From Spongospora subterranea f. sp. subterranea (taxonomy: Eukaryota; Endomyxa: Phytomyxea; Phytomyxea; Plasmodiophorida), in NCBI GenBank assembly GCA_049724395.1, contig JAUGWO010000134.1:1-46837 (forward strand): a stretch of DNA of 46,837 nucleotides. Direction: 5' to 3'. Below, piece by piece: positions 1-10,325 of this stretch. The translations under genes and the position numbers were made by a program. Every line of letters starts with the position of its first letter. The stretch's first letter is position 1. Below the pieces are notes generated by a model, which searched no databases, was not told the DNA's origin, and worked only from the letters and a program-made list of their open reading frames with translations.

Positions 1-79
1 TAATTTTTCGATTTCAGTAACCCAGGTAGTGAGAAATTCTCTTCCTTTGGTCAACTCCTTTGTCAGGGAAGCGCCTTGC

Positions 80-2628
80 TTATTCATCCGGGCATTGACG
101 TGTTGCAGAAGCCGCGCAAAACACGACCTTGTATTGTCGTGTTGGTCTAAGAATTGAAGATAAAGAAGGTATCGCCGGAACAAGGTACCACATTACCTGA
201 AGGCGTGGAATGTTTGGAAGACAAACCGCTAGAACCTCCAACAGAACTGTTAAGTAACAGGTATTGTTAGAATGTCGGTACGACTGGTAAGTGGTGTTGG
301 GGTTTTTATCCACGTTTGTTGCCCCTTTCGGGCGACCAGGTCTTTTCTTGCCAACCCCTGAATGGGTTTCCTTGTTCCCAGGTCTCTTCTTGCCAATTAC
401 TGAAGGGGTTTCCTTGTTCTCAGGTCGTTGAGTGGTACCTTTCAGTTCGACACAATCCACTGATGCATTGGAACCATGCAAGAGGGAGTTAGTCGTATCG
501 GGCGCTCGCCCGTCATTTGGTGCATGTAGTTGTCTTCTTCGGCGCTCGGGGTGTGCTAACCCGAATTTTTCTATAGATATCTTCCATCTCTCAGGAACAC
601 CTATATTTTGATCAATCTTCGCTGAGAGTGACAACATTGCAACAGTACCATATCTAACAGTTCGAAAGGTCATTCATCTCTCGTTCATTATTTGCCGCAA
701 AAATCATCAAGGCCGAGAGACCGAACACAACAGGATTTTTGCGTTCAGCTATTTGATAATATATAGAGTGCATCGACTCAATGGGATTGCTATCCTCTCT
801 TACATTTTCGCCAACTTCTGGATCTAATTTCCGTTGCGATTCAAAAATAAGACATGCCACACTCTCTTTTAACCACCAGGAAAACCACGGTCTTGCTTTT
901 GGATATCGGTCCTGATATAACAAAAGTTGATTTTGACCTCTTATATCGTAACGATCAATGTGATTCCAACATGAAGGATTTTCATTGCTTCATGAAAGGC
1001 ATGCAGCATGGGTTCTTCAACTGCTTCCATGATTAATTGCAGAAATTTGCCATCATTGTCACGCCCCACAATGGCATGATTGCGGTCAATCCGCTGAGCT
1101 GAGCAAATAAAGTGCACTCTACAACCTTTCATTAGCGATTGTGCGTCGGCCTTCAATTCGGAAACAATCGGAACAATGCCATGTGAGTTGAAGATTCTGC
1201 TCGTTATCTGTAGACATGTAAGCAAAGTCATAACAATGAGTTTCAGCACTGTACCGAAATATAAGCATCGATGAAGCCTAATGTTTGCGCATTGGAAAAA
1301 TCCATGACTGCCCCACACAAACGTTTGAATCTTGTCACCTTGTCCTGTACAGACAACGAGGCTTCAGCGGACTGAATGCTTGCTGAGGCGCAGCTGAAAA
1401 TCGCTTCAAAATGTGCCCGATAATGCTCGCGAGTTAGTCCGTTCAACCAAGAAAAAGCCACCGGGACCCATCGCGCAAGCAAACCGCAATACACTGCGGT
1501 TGTCATAAGAAAGCCTCGATCAAAAAAACTGTACGTAACATCGGAAACAGCGCCTTGGCCATCACGACCTGTCAACGGATCTACATCGACGAATCTAACC
1601 ATTGTGTTGCAAGCTGAGAATCAGCAACAATCATGAAAGAAATATTCAACTGTACCTTTCCAACATAAAACTCGAAGCAACAGTTAAGTGCATTCGATTG
1701 ATGTTGAAATCACTTGAGATGACGGCAGTTTTGCCAAAAGTCAGTTGAAACTCCAGGATTTGATCGATGAATGAGTCTCCAGAACCTAGATTATTCAAAT
1801 TTAGGCACATTTTCAGATAAATCAAGTAACCGAGACCTGGAAGTCTAACACCAAGGTCTCGCAACACCTGACGTCGGAAATACGCTACTCTTGAGAGGTT
1901 ACCGTAAGATTCATGGATCTCACAGACCGAGCCAATGATTGGTGTGCCGGTGACAAGCGTGACAGCTTTGGCCATGGGATTATTACAGATCCTGTCAGTG
2001 AGCATCTTTTTGCAGTAAAAGTCAGGCTTCAACACATGTGGCACGGCATGAGAATGCCGGTCAGAATGGATAATAATGGCTCGATCAGAGAATTTTGCCT
2101 CCACCCACATGCATGTTGCAGGACAAACGAGTCGAACCATGTCGCTGCTGCAAACGCGGCACCTGCAACATTATAAAAGTAAACAACTGATCAAGGTTTT
2201 AGACTTGTGACTGAGTTGCGATATTACGTTCGTTCAAAGTTGTCCGGATTGTTCTGTTTCGGACGACGCGAATATGCACATCCCAAATTGGAGCAAACAA
2301 TGTTGCCTGTGCACACCTTGTTGGTAATCTTAATCGGTAAGGGGTCGGATGGCAGCGAACGGTAGCGGGTGTTGGTTACTCGCCATTGCCACTCGGAGTA
2401 CCGAGCAACCAAATTGGGCTTTTTGGAAGCTTCGTCAAACATAAAACGGCAATTTCCATCTGGTCGCAGCGGAACCTGATCACAGTCGAAGTTCTGATTC
2501 GCGACACTCCTATCAATAAGGGTGCACGGCAGCGTCGGCGCAAGGATGTCAGAAACAGTCCAACGACCGCATTCTGAAAGACAGACGGTACCGCATTCGG
2601 AATCAGATGCCGACTCTAGCGATGACAT
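80..2628 (-). mobile_element. MULE-like DNA transposon with GCM/WRKY-type zinc finger, multi-exon transposase
   Basis: The transposase reads on the minus strand from about 2628 to 80 as several exons. Exon 1 carries a Cys-rich finger (VCTGNIVCSNLGC) continued after a 64-nt intron (about 2160-2223) by CRVCSSD and HSDRHSHAVPH, which resembles the WRKY-GCM1 fingers of fungal MULE transposases. The catalytic core follows: DVTYSFF (first D), VMDFSNAQ (second D) and SNPIESMH (E), so the DDE triad is visible. Short introns fit at about 1206-1252 (after FIDAYIS) and about 924-964 (after HVGITLI). The join near 1602-1660 did not resolve in frame. The C-terminal part has AT-hook-like GKKRPGRPKG and then a Cys box, NNTCYLTVLLEVL. 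The element runs off the left window edge, so its terminal repeats are not seen. Family assignment is from motifs. Whether it is active is unknown. Confidence 0.75.
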
Positions 2629-2755
2629 TGTCCTTCCTCGAACACTATATTACCTCTCGTGGTGACAATACGGATGAGGATACCCCGACAAGAACTCCGG
2701 ATGATAACTCCATTGAGATACACTTGAGTGTACATTAACAATATTTTATTCCAAC

Positions 2756-2915
2756 AAACTCGATGACCAGTCAATATATTTTCGGCTGAATCTCCCAGTC
2801 AGAATATGACCAGCTTTTTCTCGCGCCCTAGTAATTAACTGGTCACATTGACTGGTCGTCTACGCAATTTTTGAAGTGACCAGTTAATGTGACCAGTCTT
2901 TTCTCGTCCCCCATA
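2756..2915. repeat. GACCAGT/ACTGGTC short-repeat cluster, likely transposon end(s)
   Basis: About seven copies of GACCAGY or its complement lie in 160 bp. Two 21-bp blocks at about 2837-2858 and 2877-2898 are near-perfect inverted copies separated by about 20 bp. A direct repeat of the form GACCAG-N-CTTTTTCTCG occurs at about 2811 and 2894. TTAA, the target site of piggyBac elements, sits beside both 21-bp blocks. This is probably the terminal region of the element just to its right, but a matching left end was not found. Confidence 0.5.
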
Positions 2916-5129
2916 TAATATATACCGCCGCTCAAGGCATTTATCAGTTCATATATCACTTTATTGGAATGCTTTTTCGACTTAGTTTGACCCATGAGAA
3001 CGAGGTCGACGGCGTAATCCGTTCCCTTAGACAGATTCCCGGTTAGATATTCAAAGTCCATAACGTTAAGTTTGCTTACCACTTGCATTTTGTTGATCAG
3101 CTTGCTGCTGACTTGTTGAGTTTGGCGGGATTGGTCTCTTGCCCAACCGACCTCGGTGCCCTCTGGCAACTGGTTGTTCCACCTTCTCTAGCTTCAGTAC
3201 TGCAATGGAATTTCTCCCAGCAAGATTTGCGCTGACGGTGATGCGCCGTTTAACATATATTCACATCACACGTTGTGCAATATGATGTTGTTCTTCCATC
3301 GCACAAAAGGCAACGTCTGCTGGAACGTGACGATCGATCGTGAGGCCATTCTGCTGATACCGTCAGTCGGACCACTGAGTTTTATGCTCTGTTGTAAAAC
3401 TCTTCCTTCCGGTATTTTGGAACACTTCGGACTGGATCATTTTGAGCACGCTGTTCCTGTCTTGATAGCTGAGACAATGACAATCCACCGCCTCCTACAA
3501 TGTCATTGGAGCTGCGGTCTGACATTCTGGGATTAAGGAATCCATTCTTGAACCATTCTCACCAGAAACTGTAGGAATGATTGCTCGTGGTTGAGGTAAC
3601 CTTTCCACTTTTGGTAGCTGTCAAAGCTGTCAAGTTTGTGCTCATTCTGTAACAGTCGGTGAAGATGATGAGCGTTGATGATCGACGACATAATAAATCT
3701 AATGTAAATGTAGGCCCGAGGAGTCAGGGAGCGGAAATCCACTTTAACATTCTTTAATTGCCTTGAAAACGACATCTTGCCCTCCTTTGGTGTGGTTCCA
3801 CATTGAAACTACGTATGGCACAATTTCGTGGCAAGGAGGCAAGCTGTGGGATGCCGAGCGTCGTAAACGTATTGCCTCAGCCAATGACCTCCACAAATGA
3901 ACAGTAGAACTATCGACCGCGTGATGTAGCGCTTCGGGAGGAGCGCCGATCAGGAACTCAGGTTCCAGCATTGGCTCGACCTTGGAAGTAATCATCGTTA
4001 TGATACCGGAATATTGAATCAAATCTAAATAATTAAACTTGATCAAGGCCGCGTAAATGATTGCCTGATCACTAGCAACAACAAATAGTACTCGAGAACA
4101 CGTAGTGGTTGATGCATGGTGAAGCACCTGTCCGCGATAATCAGGCGTCCAAACCAACAGAGAAAACAGGTCCGAACAAGCGTCGATTCTGAAAAACCGC
4201 TGTGCGACCTCCTGCGAGATGTTGCAAGCGCGTTCTAGCCGCTCTTTTGCCTCTGTGATTGTGGTGATCGTAGTGGCCGTTTTCAATTCCAGAATGCAAA
4301 CAAACAGTTCCTCATCCTCTGCCGCTGTACTTGACTGCATAATGCAAATTCCATCGACAGATGTCGCCATTGTTGGAACAGCTAAACTGTGGAGTAGTCC
4401 TCTATGAACAATTTCTGCGTTCACTATCAACAGATGAGGGCAATGGATCTCGATCCAAGAAGGCAATGCCTTCACAATATTGCTCTCGTTTGCACTTCCT
4501 ACTTTAAGGGATGACTTCGTAAGTGGCTTCATGAACCACTTCTTCATCATAACAGAAAATATTCGCATAGAAGGGGTGGCACCACGGATTCGAACGATCA
4601 ACGATTGTTTTGTCCCATTGCACTGCAGCTGTAAGTTGCAAGCAAGTTCTTTCAACTGTGGAATCGTCAATTGATTGAGTTGCTCTGCAGACAGGTCAGG
4701 ACAATTTCCCGTTGCCACAGGCGCATCAGATGTTAGAATCTGCAATCGACGGAGCAGAGCCATTTGCCCCGGGTCTAGGAAGGTTGTAAACGCACGAACA
4801 GCAGCACTTGCTAATGTTGATGTCACCAAACAGCAACCTGCTCGCATAATGTGCCAGTCAAATCCTCCTTGAGCATCAGTTAGGGCCTCAACATTGCGAT
4901 CTATAGTTTGCTGAATCAGTTTATGCCCTGGAACTGACACCATGGTGACCGATGACGGTTTTTTGGGAACGTCAATCCATGAAGCCGCTCGAGGATTGCT
5001 GGCAATTAGAGTTGCCACATGTCCTCTGCCACTTCGGTAAGCGATGGCATACAAATCCCTGTCCCCATACCGCTTCTTGGCCAGATACGATGATTTACAA
5101 CCAAGTTCGGGCACCATTCTGGTCAACAC
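2843..5129 (-). mobile_element. Transposon relic: SAP + PD-(D/E)XK-like nuclease + piggyBac-like C-terminal module
   Basis: The main open frame (5129 to 3744, 461 codons from a GTG, so the true start is upstream or across an intron) holds a SAP-like helix-turn-helix (LTIPQLKELACNLQ, about residues 150-182). A restriction-endonuclease-like core follows: GSANESN, then TSVDGI, then ELKT, spaced as in PD-(D/E)XK nucleases. The frame ends with VSMWNHTKGGQDVV, which resembles the C-terminal GGVD motif of piggyBac transposases. Coding signal then shifts frame near 3750 and continues at 3775-3533 (KVDFRSLTPRAY; SSIINAHHLHRL), again piggyBac-like. A low-complexity linker and further frame changes follow down to 2843, including RRCLLCAMEEQHH, a possible zinc-finger start. 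At least two frame breaks make it a decayed copy or one with unseen introns. The domain order is unusual and I could not match it to one named family. Confidence 0.6.
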
Positions 5130-5268
5130 TATGAGTTAGAAAAAAAACTTGAAACACACTGATTACCTTCTGGATCCTATTTTGCTTTGAACGTCACCGA
5201 AAACAAAAGGAAACGATCTCATTCTTTTATGAGTTCCTAGAAGCTGGAAACCACATTTCAACAGATAT

Positions 5269-5820
5269 TCAATCAAACTCGGGCCATTGCTTGGTTTTGG
5301 TAAGGTAAAACCATTTTTCATCTACATGAACATAGTCAAACATGTCTTGAAATTTCGGGGGATTTGTGTCTGGATTGATCATTGACAATGCGAAAGCGAT
5401 TCTCTGCACTTTGTTCGGTTCTGTTAGCAATGGCTTAATCGCGCTGGAATGTCTTCTCAGTTGCCCTTGCTTAAATTTTCTATGTAGCGTGCTTTTCGGC
5501 ACATCAATAGCAGCAGCAAGGGTTCTTAAGGTACCTCTCCGGGATAAAGGAATAGCTTGAATTTTGACATGATCAATTTCCGTCGCTTTTTTTCCGCATC
5601 TGCCTTTCCGTTTCGACGAAACATTAGCACAGATCGACCCATCGGCAATGGATTTTTGCCCAGCATGACATATTCTGCTAAAAGTCAAGGGATGGACTCC
5701 AAATTGAGCAGCAATCTCAGTGAAAGCACCCTTTACAGGTTTCCCGTTCCTCGACTTGGATAAAATTGCCTCGTAAATAGCTTGACGCTCATCATCGGTC
5801 AAATTGCGAAGTCCTGGCAT
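5269..5820 (-). pseudogene. Mariner transposase, N-terminal part (truncated)
   Basis: The 183-residue frame starts MPGLRNLTDDERQAI and carries two helix-turn-helix segments (KGAFTEIAAQFGVH and RTLAAAIDVPKSTLHR), the paired DNA-binding domain of plant/oomycete-type mariner transposases. It ends shortly after the first catalytic motif, YVHVDEKWFY (first Asp). The second and third acidic residues and the C-terminal half are absent, so it cannot make a whole transposase. The ATG lies about 260 bp inside a Stowaway/mariner-like terminal repeat, which is normal geometry for this family. Confidence 0.85.
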
Positions 5821-6060
5821 CGACCTTTCTTGAAGATGTTGAACGGGAGGATTGGAAATGTAGTTTCGTGGGTCCGGGATTCCAAAAGTTAATGTCCAAA
5901 TTCTCTATTTTTAGATGCCAATATTTCAGCCAAAAATAGATCATTTTCAGTAAGAAAAAAAAGGGATTGTTCAGTGTACAACGAGCGCAGTATTGGCGAC
6001 AACGCACTTGGGTTGATCCTTAATCCTCTCCTTAATCCCACTTTTTTCCGTGAACCTAAC

Positions 6061-6103
6061 AGATATTGCGGGACAGAGGGAGTAACAAATATTGCGGGAT
6101 TGG
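6061..6103 (-). repeat. Mariner/Stowaway-type terminal inverted repeat with TA target site
   Basis: Read on the minus strand the sequence is TA followed by CTCCCTCTGTCCCGCAATAT, which closely matches the CTCCCTCYGTCCC ends of Stowaway and plant-type mariner elements. It lies upstream of the mariner transposase at 5820 and faces it. A second partial copy of the inner part (AATATTGCGGGATTGG) follows at 6088-6103, so two ends may abut here. The opposite end of the element was not found. Confidence 0.7.
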
Positions 6104-6236
6104 ACATTTTGAAAAAACGAAACGGTGACTGGTTCAGATTACTGAGAACGCCAATTTGCCGTGTCGTTTATTTGATTTATTCATAAGGGAAGGCGCCCTA
6201 TTAACCACGGACCTTTCTCCCTCACAAAAATTACAC

Positions 6237-6256
6237 AGTTAAGGTGTCCGCTACTG
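6237..6256 (-). repeat. Tc1-like terminal repeat, same class as in the palindrome
   Basis: Read on the minus strand this is TA then CAGTAGCGGACACCTTAACTG. The ends of the transposon in the palindrome (41168 and 42786) read TA then CAGTACGGGACACCTTAACT. Near-identity over about 20 bp plus the TA target suggests two copies of one Tc1/mariner-superfamily lineage. The body of this copy would lie to the left (lower coordinates), where I found no transposase frame. Confidence 0.6.
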
Positions 6257-6258
6257 TA

Positions 6259-6923
6259 CAAAGTGTAAAATTTTACATGCAGGTGTATCTGGTGGTGTAT
6301 CATATCCACCGCTTGGTGTATCTGTGGTGTAAAATCAAGGCACCGCGCATTCTTTTACACTTCACGAAGGTAAAATTCCGCACCGCGCCGGCGTGTATCC
6401 CATGGTGTATTCTCTCAAATGTCGTCTTCTGGGTCTTCCAGCGACGATGAGATTGAGCAATATTTGATGATTCTGATGGAGCTTGATGAGTTAAATGATC
6501 AACAGGAACGTTTGGATTTGTTTGGACCATACTCTTTCTCATGGTGGTTTCACGAGTGGGTAAACGGGGCAACATCGAGCGAAATCATCTTCAAGCACAC
6601 ACTCGTTTGAAGCAAGATTTTTTTTGTGGAGCATTCGACGTATAGTGAAAAAACAGTTTCGGAGACGGTTTCGGATGGCAGTACAGACACAAAAAAAGAG
6701 GTTGCGCCGAGGAGTACGTCTATTGAATTTGCATGTTGCTGGGTACTGGATATCAATGTCGCCGCCTGAAATTAACGCAAATGAGGTCGAAGCGGAGGCA
6801 CTGGCTGAGCGTCCCGCCCGAGGGAAGATCTCAGCATGGATTGAGGTGACCTGTGAATCTATATTTGGAACGGATCAGTCGTTTTTCACAATTCTGGTCA
6901 AAAATCACCCAAAACTTCACTAG
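6259..6923 (+). mobile_element. PIF/Harbinger element, 5' part, copy A (degenerate)
   Basis: After a tract of GGTGTA-rich repeats (6280-6410) an ATG at 6419 opens a frame beginning MSSSGSSSDDEIEQYLMILM. This acidic N-terminus is shared with the opposing copy at 7255. Coding similarity continues past frame shifts through HSTYSEK, FRRRFRM (6655-6680) and LNLHVAGYW, the region just before the DDE domain in PIF/Harbinger transposases. No DDE core follows. The copy stops where it meets the inverted copy near 6920. An extra base in TGGTGGTTTCACG relative to copy B is one of several breaks. Confidence 0.65.
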
Positions 6924-7330
6924 GAATTGGAAGCAAATCTGCTGAAATACCATGAGCTAGCATTCTCAATGCTGCGGTTACCTTCTGATATCCGGATAGA
7001 CCAAGGCGTCCAACTGCATCTTTCTTTCGAATAAAATACAACATACGTCGAATGCTTCTCAAAGTAATCTTGCATCAAACGAGTGTGTGCTTGAAGATGA
7101 TTTCGCTCGATGTTGCCCCGTTTACCCACTCGTGAACCACCATGAGAAGGAGTATGGTCCAAACGTTCCTCTTGATCATCTAACTCATCAAGCTTCATCA
7201 GAATCATCAAATAATGCTCAATCTCATCGTCGCTAGAAGACTCAGAAGACGACATTTGGGAGAAAACACCAGGGGATACACGCCGGAGCGGTGCGGAATT
7301 TAACCTTCGTGAGCCTTTATTTTACACCAC
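6920..7330 (-). mobile_element. PIF/Harbinger element, 5' part, copy B (truncated)
   Basis: A 111-codon minus-strand frame (7255 to 6920) starts MSSSESSSDDEIEHYLMILM and continues through HGGSRVGKRGNIERN and RLMQDYFEKHSTYVVF, the usual N-terminal region of PIF/Harbinger transposases. Its upstream flank (7256-7330) matches, inverted, the flank of copy A (TACACC/GGTGTA motifs and the GGTGCGGAATTT block). The DDE domain is absent. Copies A and B point at each other, so 6259-7330 is an imperfect inverted repeat of two 5' halves. Confidence 0.7.
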
Positions 7331-7361
7331 GGATACACCTAGCGGTGGAGATGCACTAAAA

Positions 7362-7990
7362 GGCAGAACCCTGATACAGGCTGTTGTTCGGGTTCGTAGT
7401 ATCTCGCGAAACTGCAAAGGTGTGGCTTCTACAGTATGCCCGAGAACAGAGCGACAATGCATGTTGAGGCTATCGTTTTTGCTCTCACGAGCGACTTTAA
7501 AGACGCACTTGAACACGGCATCGCCTTTGCACATTCCATCGATAACAGGATCCTCCATGTTGGGAGGACTAAATTCAGACAACAATCGTTCCGTCCACAT
7601 AGGGGGACTGGAAGAGACATCTCATGCCTCAATATTGCAACAGCATTGCGGCGAGAGCCACTGTTGCCTTTTGCGCTGTAGTATATGTCTTCAAACGCGA
7701 GTTGAGTAGCACCAGACACAACACCAAAGGCATTGAGAGAGATTAGTGTCTCCCAACATGGAGGATCCCGTTACCGATGGAATGTGCAAAGACGTTTACC
7801 GCGATGCCATGTTCAAGTGAGGTTTCAATAACGACAAGGTCGTCTTCAAAGTCGCTCGTGAGAGCAAAAACGATAGACTCAACATGCATTGTCGCTCTGT
7901 TCTCGGGCATACTGTAGAAGCCACATCTTTGCAGTTTCGCGAGATACTACGAACGCGAACAACAGCCTGTACATATCAGGGTTCTGCCAT
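7362..7990. repeat. Inverted repeat, ~200-bp arms, of an unidentified element
   Basis: The segment 7362-7570, read on the minus strand, matches 7745-7990 read on the plus strand with scattered changes and a roughly 45-bp difference. Shared blocks include CAACATGGAGGATCC, GCTCGTGAGAGCAAAAACG and GTTTCGCGAGATACTACGAAC. Both arms can be read as short frames containing SLNMHCRSVLGHTVEAT, but I recognise no domain. The loop is 7571-7744. It is likely another transposon fragment abutting the Harbinger pair. Confidence 0.65.
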
Positions 7991-8130
7991 AGGTAGATTA
8001 GATCAGATCACGCAACATACACTTACGTGTACATATGTTTTTACAATCACTCACACTCACAGTACAGTAATGATGAGAGAGATCACTCCCATGATGATAA
8101 TGATCCTCACTCGACCAGTTCAAAAGAGGC

Positions 8131-9860
8131 CCTTCTAGCTATCTTTACGAACTACTGTATTGATTACCCTTCTAGCTATCTTTACGAACTACTGTATTGA
8201 TTACCCTTCTAGCTATCTTTACGAACGGGATACTGTATTGATTACCCTTCTAGCTATCTTTACGAACTACTGTATTGATTACCCTTCTAGCTATCTTTAC
8301 GAACTACTGTATTGATTACCCTTCTAGCTATCTTTACGAACTACTGTATTGATTACCCTTCTAGCTATCTTTACGAACTACTGTATTGATTACCCTTCTA
8401 GCTATCTTTACGAACTACTGTATTGATTACCCTTCTAGCTATCTTTACGAACTACTGTATTGATTACCCTTCTAGCTATCTTTACGAACTACTGTATTGA
8501 TTACCCTTCTAGCTATCTTTACGAACTACTGTATTGATTACCCTTCTAGCTATCTTTACGAACTACTGTATTGATTACCCTTCTAGCTATCTTTACGAAC
8601 TACTGTATTGATTACCCTTCTAGCTATCTTTACGAACTACTGTATTGATTACCCTTCTAGCTATCTTTACGAACTACTGTATTGATTACCCTTCTAGCTA
8701 TCTTTACGAACTACTGTATTGATTACCCTTCTAGCTATCTTTACGAACTACTGTATTGATTACCCTTCTAGCTATCTTTACGAACTACTGTATTGATTAC
8801 CCTTCTAGCTATCTTTACGAACTACTGTATTGATTACCCTTCTAGCTATCTTTACGAACTACTGTATTGATTACCCTTCTAGCTATCTTTACGAACCACT
8901 GTATTGATTACCCTTCTAGCTGATCTTGAGATACGAACTACTGTATTGATTACCCTTCTAGCTATCTTACGAACTACGAGCTACTACTGTATTGATTACC
9001 CTTCTAGCTATCTTTAGACTGTATTGATTACCCTTCTAGCTATCTTTACGAACTACTGTATTGATTACCCTTCTAGCTATCTTTACGAACTACTGTATTG
9101 ATTACCCTTCTAGCTATCTTTACGAACTACTGTATTGATTACCCTTCTAGCTATCTTTACGAACTACTGTATTGATTACCCTTCTAGCTATCTTTACGAA
9201 CTACTGTATTGATTACCCCCTTCTAGCTATCTTACGAACTACGATTACCCTTCTAGCTATCTTTACGAACTACTGTATTGATTACCCTTCTAGCTATCTT
9301 TACGAACTACTGTATTGATTACCCTTCTAGCTATCTTTACGAACTACTGTATTGATTACCCTTCTAGCTATCTTTACGAACTACTGTATTGATTACCCTT
9401 CTAGCTATCTTTACGAACTACTGTATTGATTACCCTTACCCTTCTAGCTATCTTTACGAACTACTGTATTGATTACCCTTCTAGCTATCTTTACGAACTA
9501 CTGTATTGATTACCCTTCTAGCTATCTTTACGAACTACTGTATTGATTACCCTTCTAGCTATCTTTACGAACTACTGTATTGATTACCCTTCTAGCTATC
9601 TTTACGAACTACTGTATTGATTACCCTTCTAGTATCTTTACGAACTACTGTATTGATTACCCTTCTAGCTATCTTCTAGATTACCCTTCTAGCTATCTTT
9701 ACGAACTACTGTATTGATTACCCTTCTAGCTATCTTTACGCCTTTCTAGCTATCTTTACGAACTACTGTATTGATTACCCTTCTAGCTAACTGTATTGAT
9801 TACCCTTCTAGCTATCTTTACGAACTACTGTATTGATTACCCTTCTAGCTATCTTTACGA
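8131..9860. repeat. 37-bp minisatellite, about 46 copies
   Basis: The unit is CTTCTAGCTATCTTTACGAA followed by CTACTGTATTGATTACC, 37 bp, in head-to-tail array. Most copies are identical. Irregular ones (small indels and partial units) cluster at about 8915-9020, 9225-9250 and 9430-9800, so the left half is the more recently homogenised part. There is no open frame through it and no spacer sequence between units. It sits between the inverted repeat on the left and a deleted mariner copy on the right, whose sequence begins directly after the last unit. Confidence 0.95.
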
Positions 9861-9866
9861 AGCACT

Positions 9867-10325
9867 ACTGTATCAAACGAAAAGGCATCTTACAGACCCT
9901 TCTAGGCCTTTCTAAAGATGGAAAATTGCCAAAGGGTGCAATCAACAGTAATTCAGCAAAAATCGGCTTTTCCTTGGGACTATCGTCAAGTTTGGCATTA
10001 AGACGTGCATTTCCTGCTGGATAACGATGTCCATGCGTTTTTGACCAGACGGCCAATTCGCTTTGATTGCCGGATTTTAATGTCCTGGATCAGGGCATTT
10101 TCAACGCTCGTCAGTCGCTACAACACGAAGAAATCTCCAAAAGACATTGATGAACTCATAGCGGTTGTTGTAAAAGCATTTGCCGATATCCCGAGCTATA
10201 AACTGGACGATGTATTTCTCTCGTTGCAGAAAGTGATGGAATGTTGCATGATGCGACATGCAAAGGTAAACTTCGAGCACAAAACAAGCTGCCTGTCAGT
10301 TCAATATGCAGTCAGAAGCATTTGA
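9867..10325 (+). pseudogene. Mariner transposase with internal deletion
   Basis: The frame at 9880-9990 (ILQTLLGLSKDGKLPKGAIN) matches the first helix-turn-helix region of the mariner transposase at 5820 (AILSKSRNGKPVKGAF). The frame at 10040-10310 (SPKDIDELIAVVVKAF, then DDVFLSLQKVMECCM) matches the C-terminal end usual in plant-type mariner transposases. The DDE core between them is missing, and the two parts are in different frames. This is the typical structure of an internally deleted, non-autonomous copy. Confidence 0.7.

Noticed and set aside
8131-9860. CRISPR-like array
   Set aside because: Units are contiguous 37-bp repeats without unique spacers, in eukaryotic DNA.
1-10325. LTR or other virus-like element in the transposon cluster
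   Set aside because: No reverse transcriptase, integrase, capsid or LTR pair was recognised. All assignable pieces are cut-and-paste DNA transposons.
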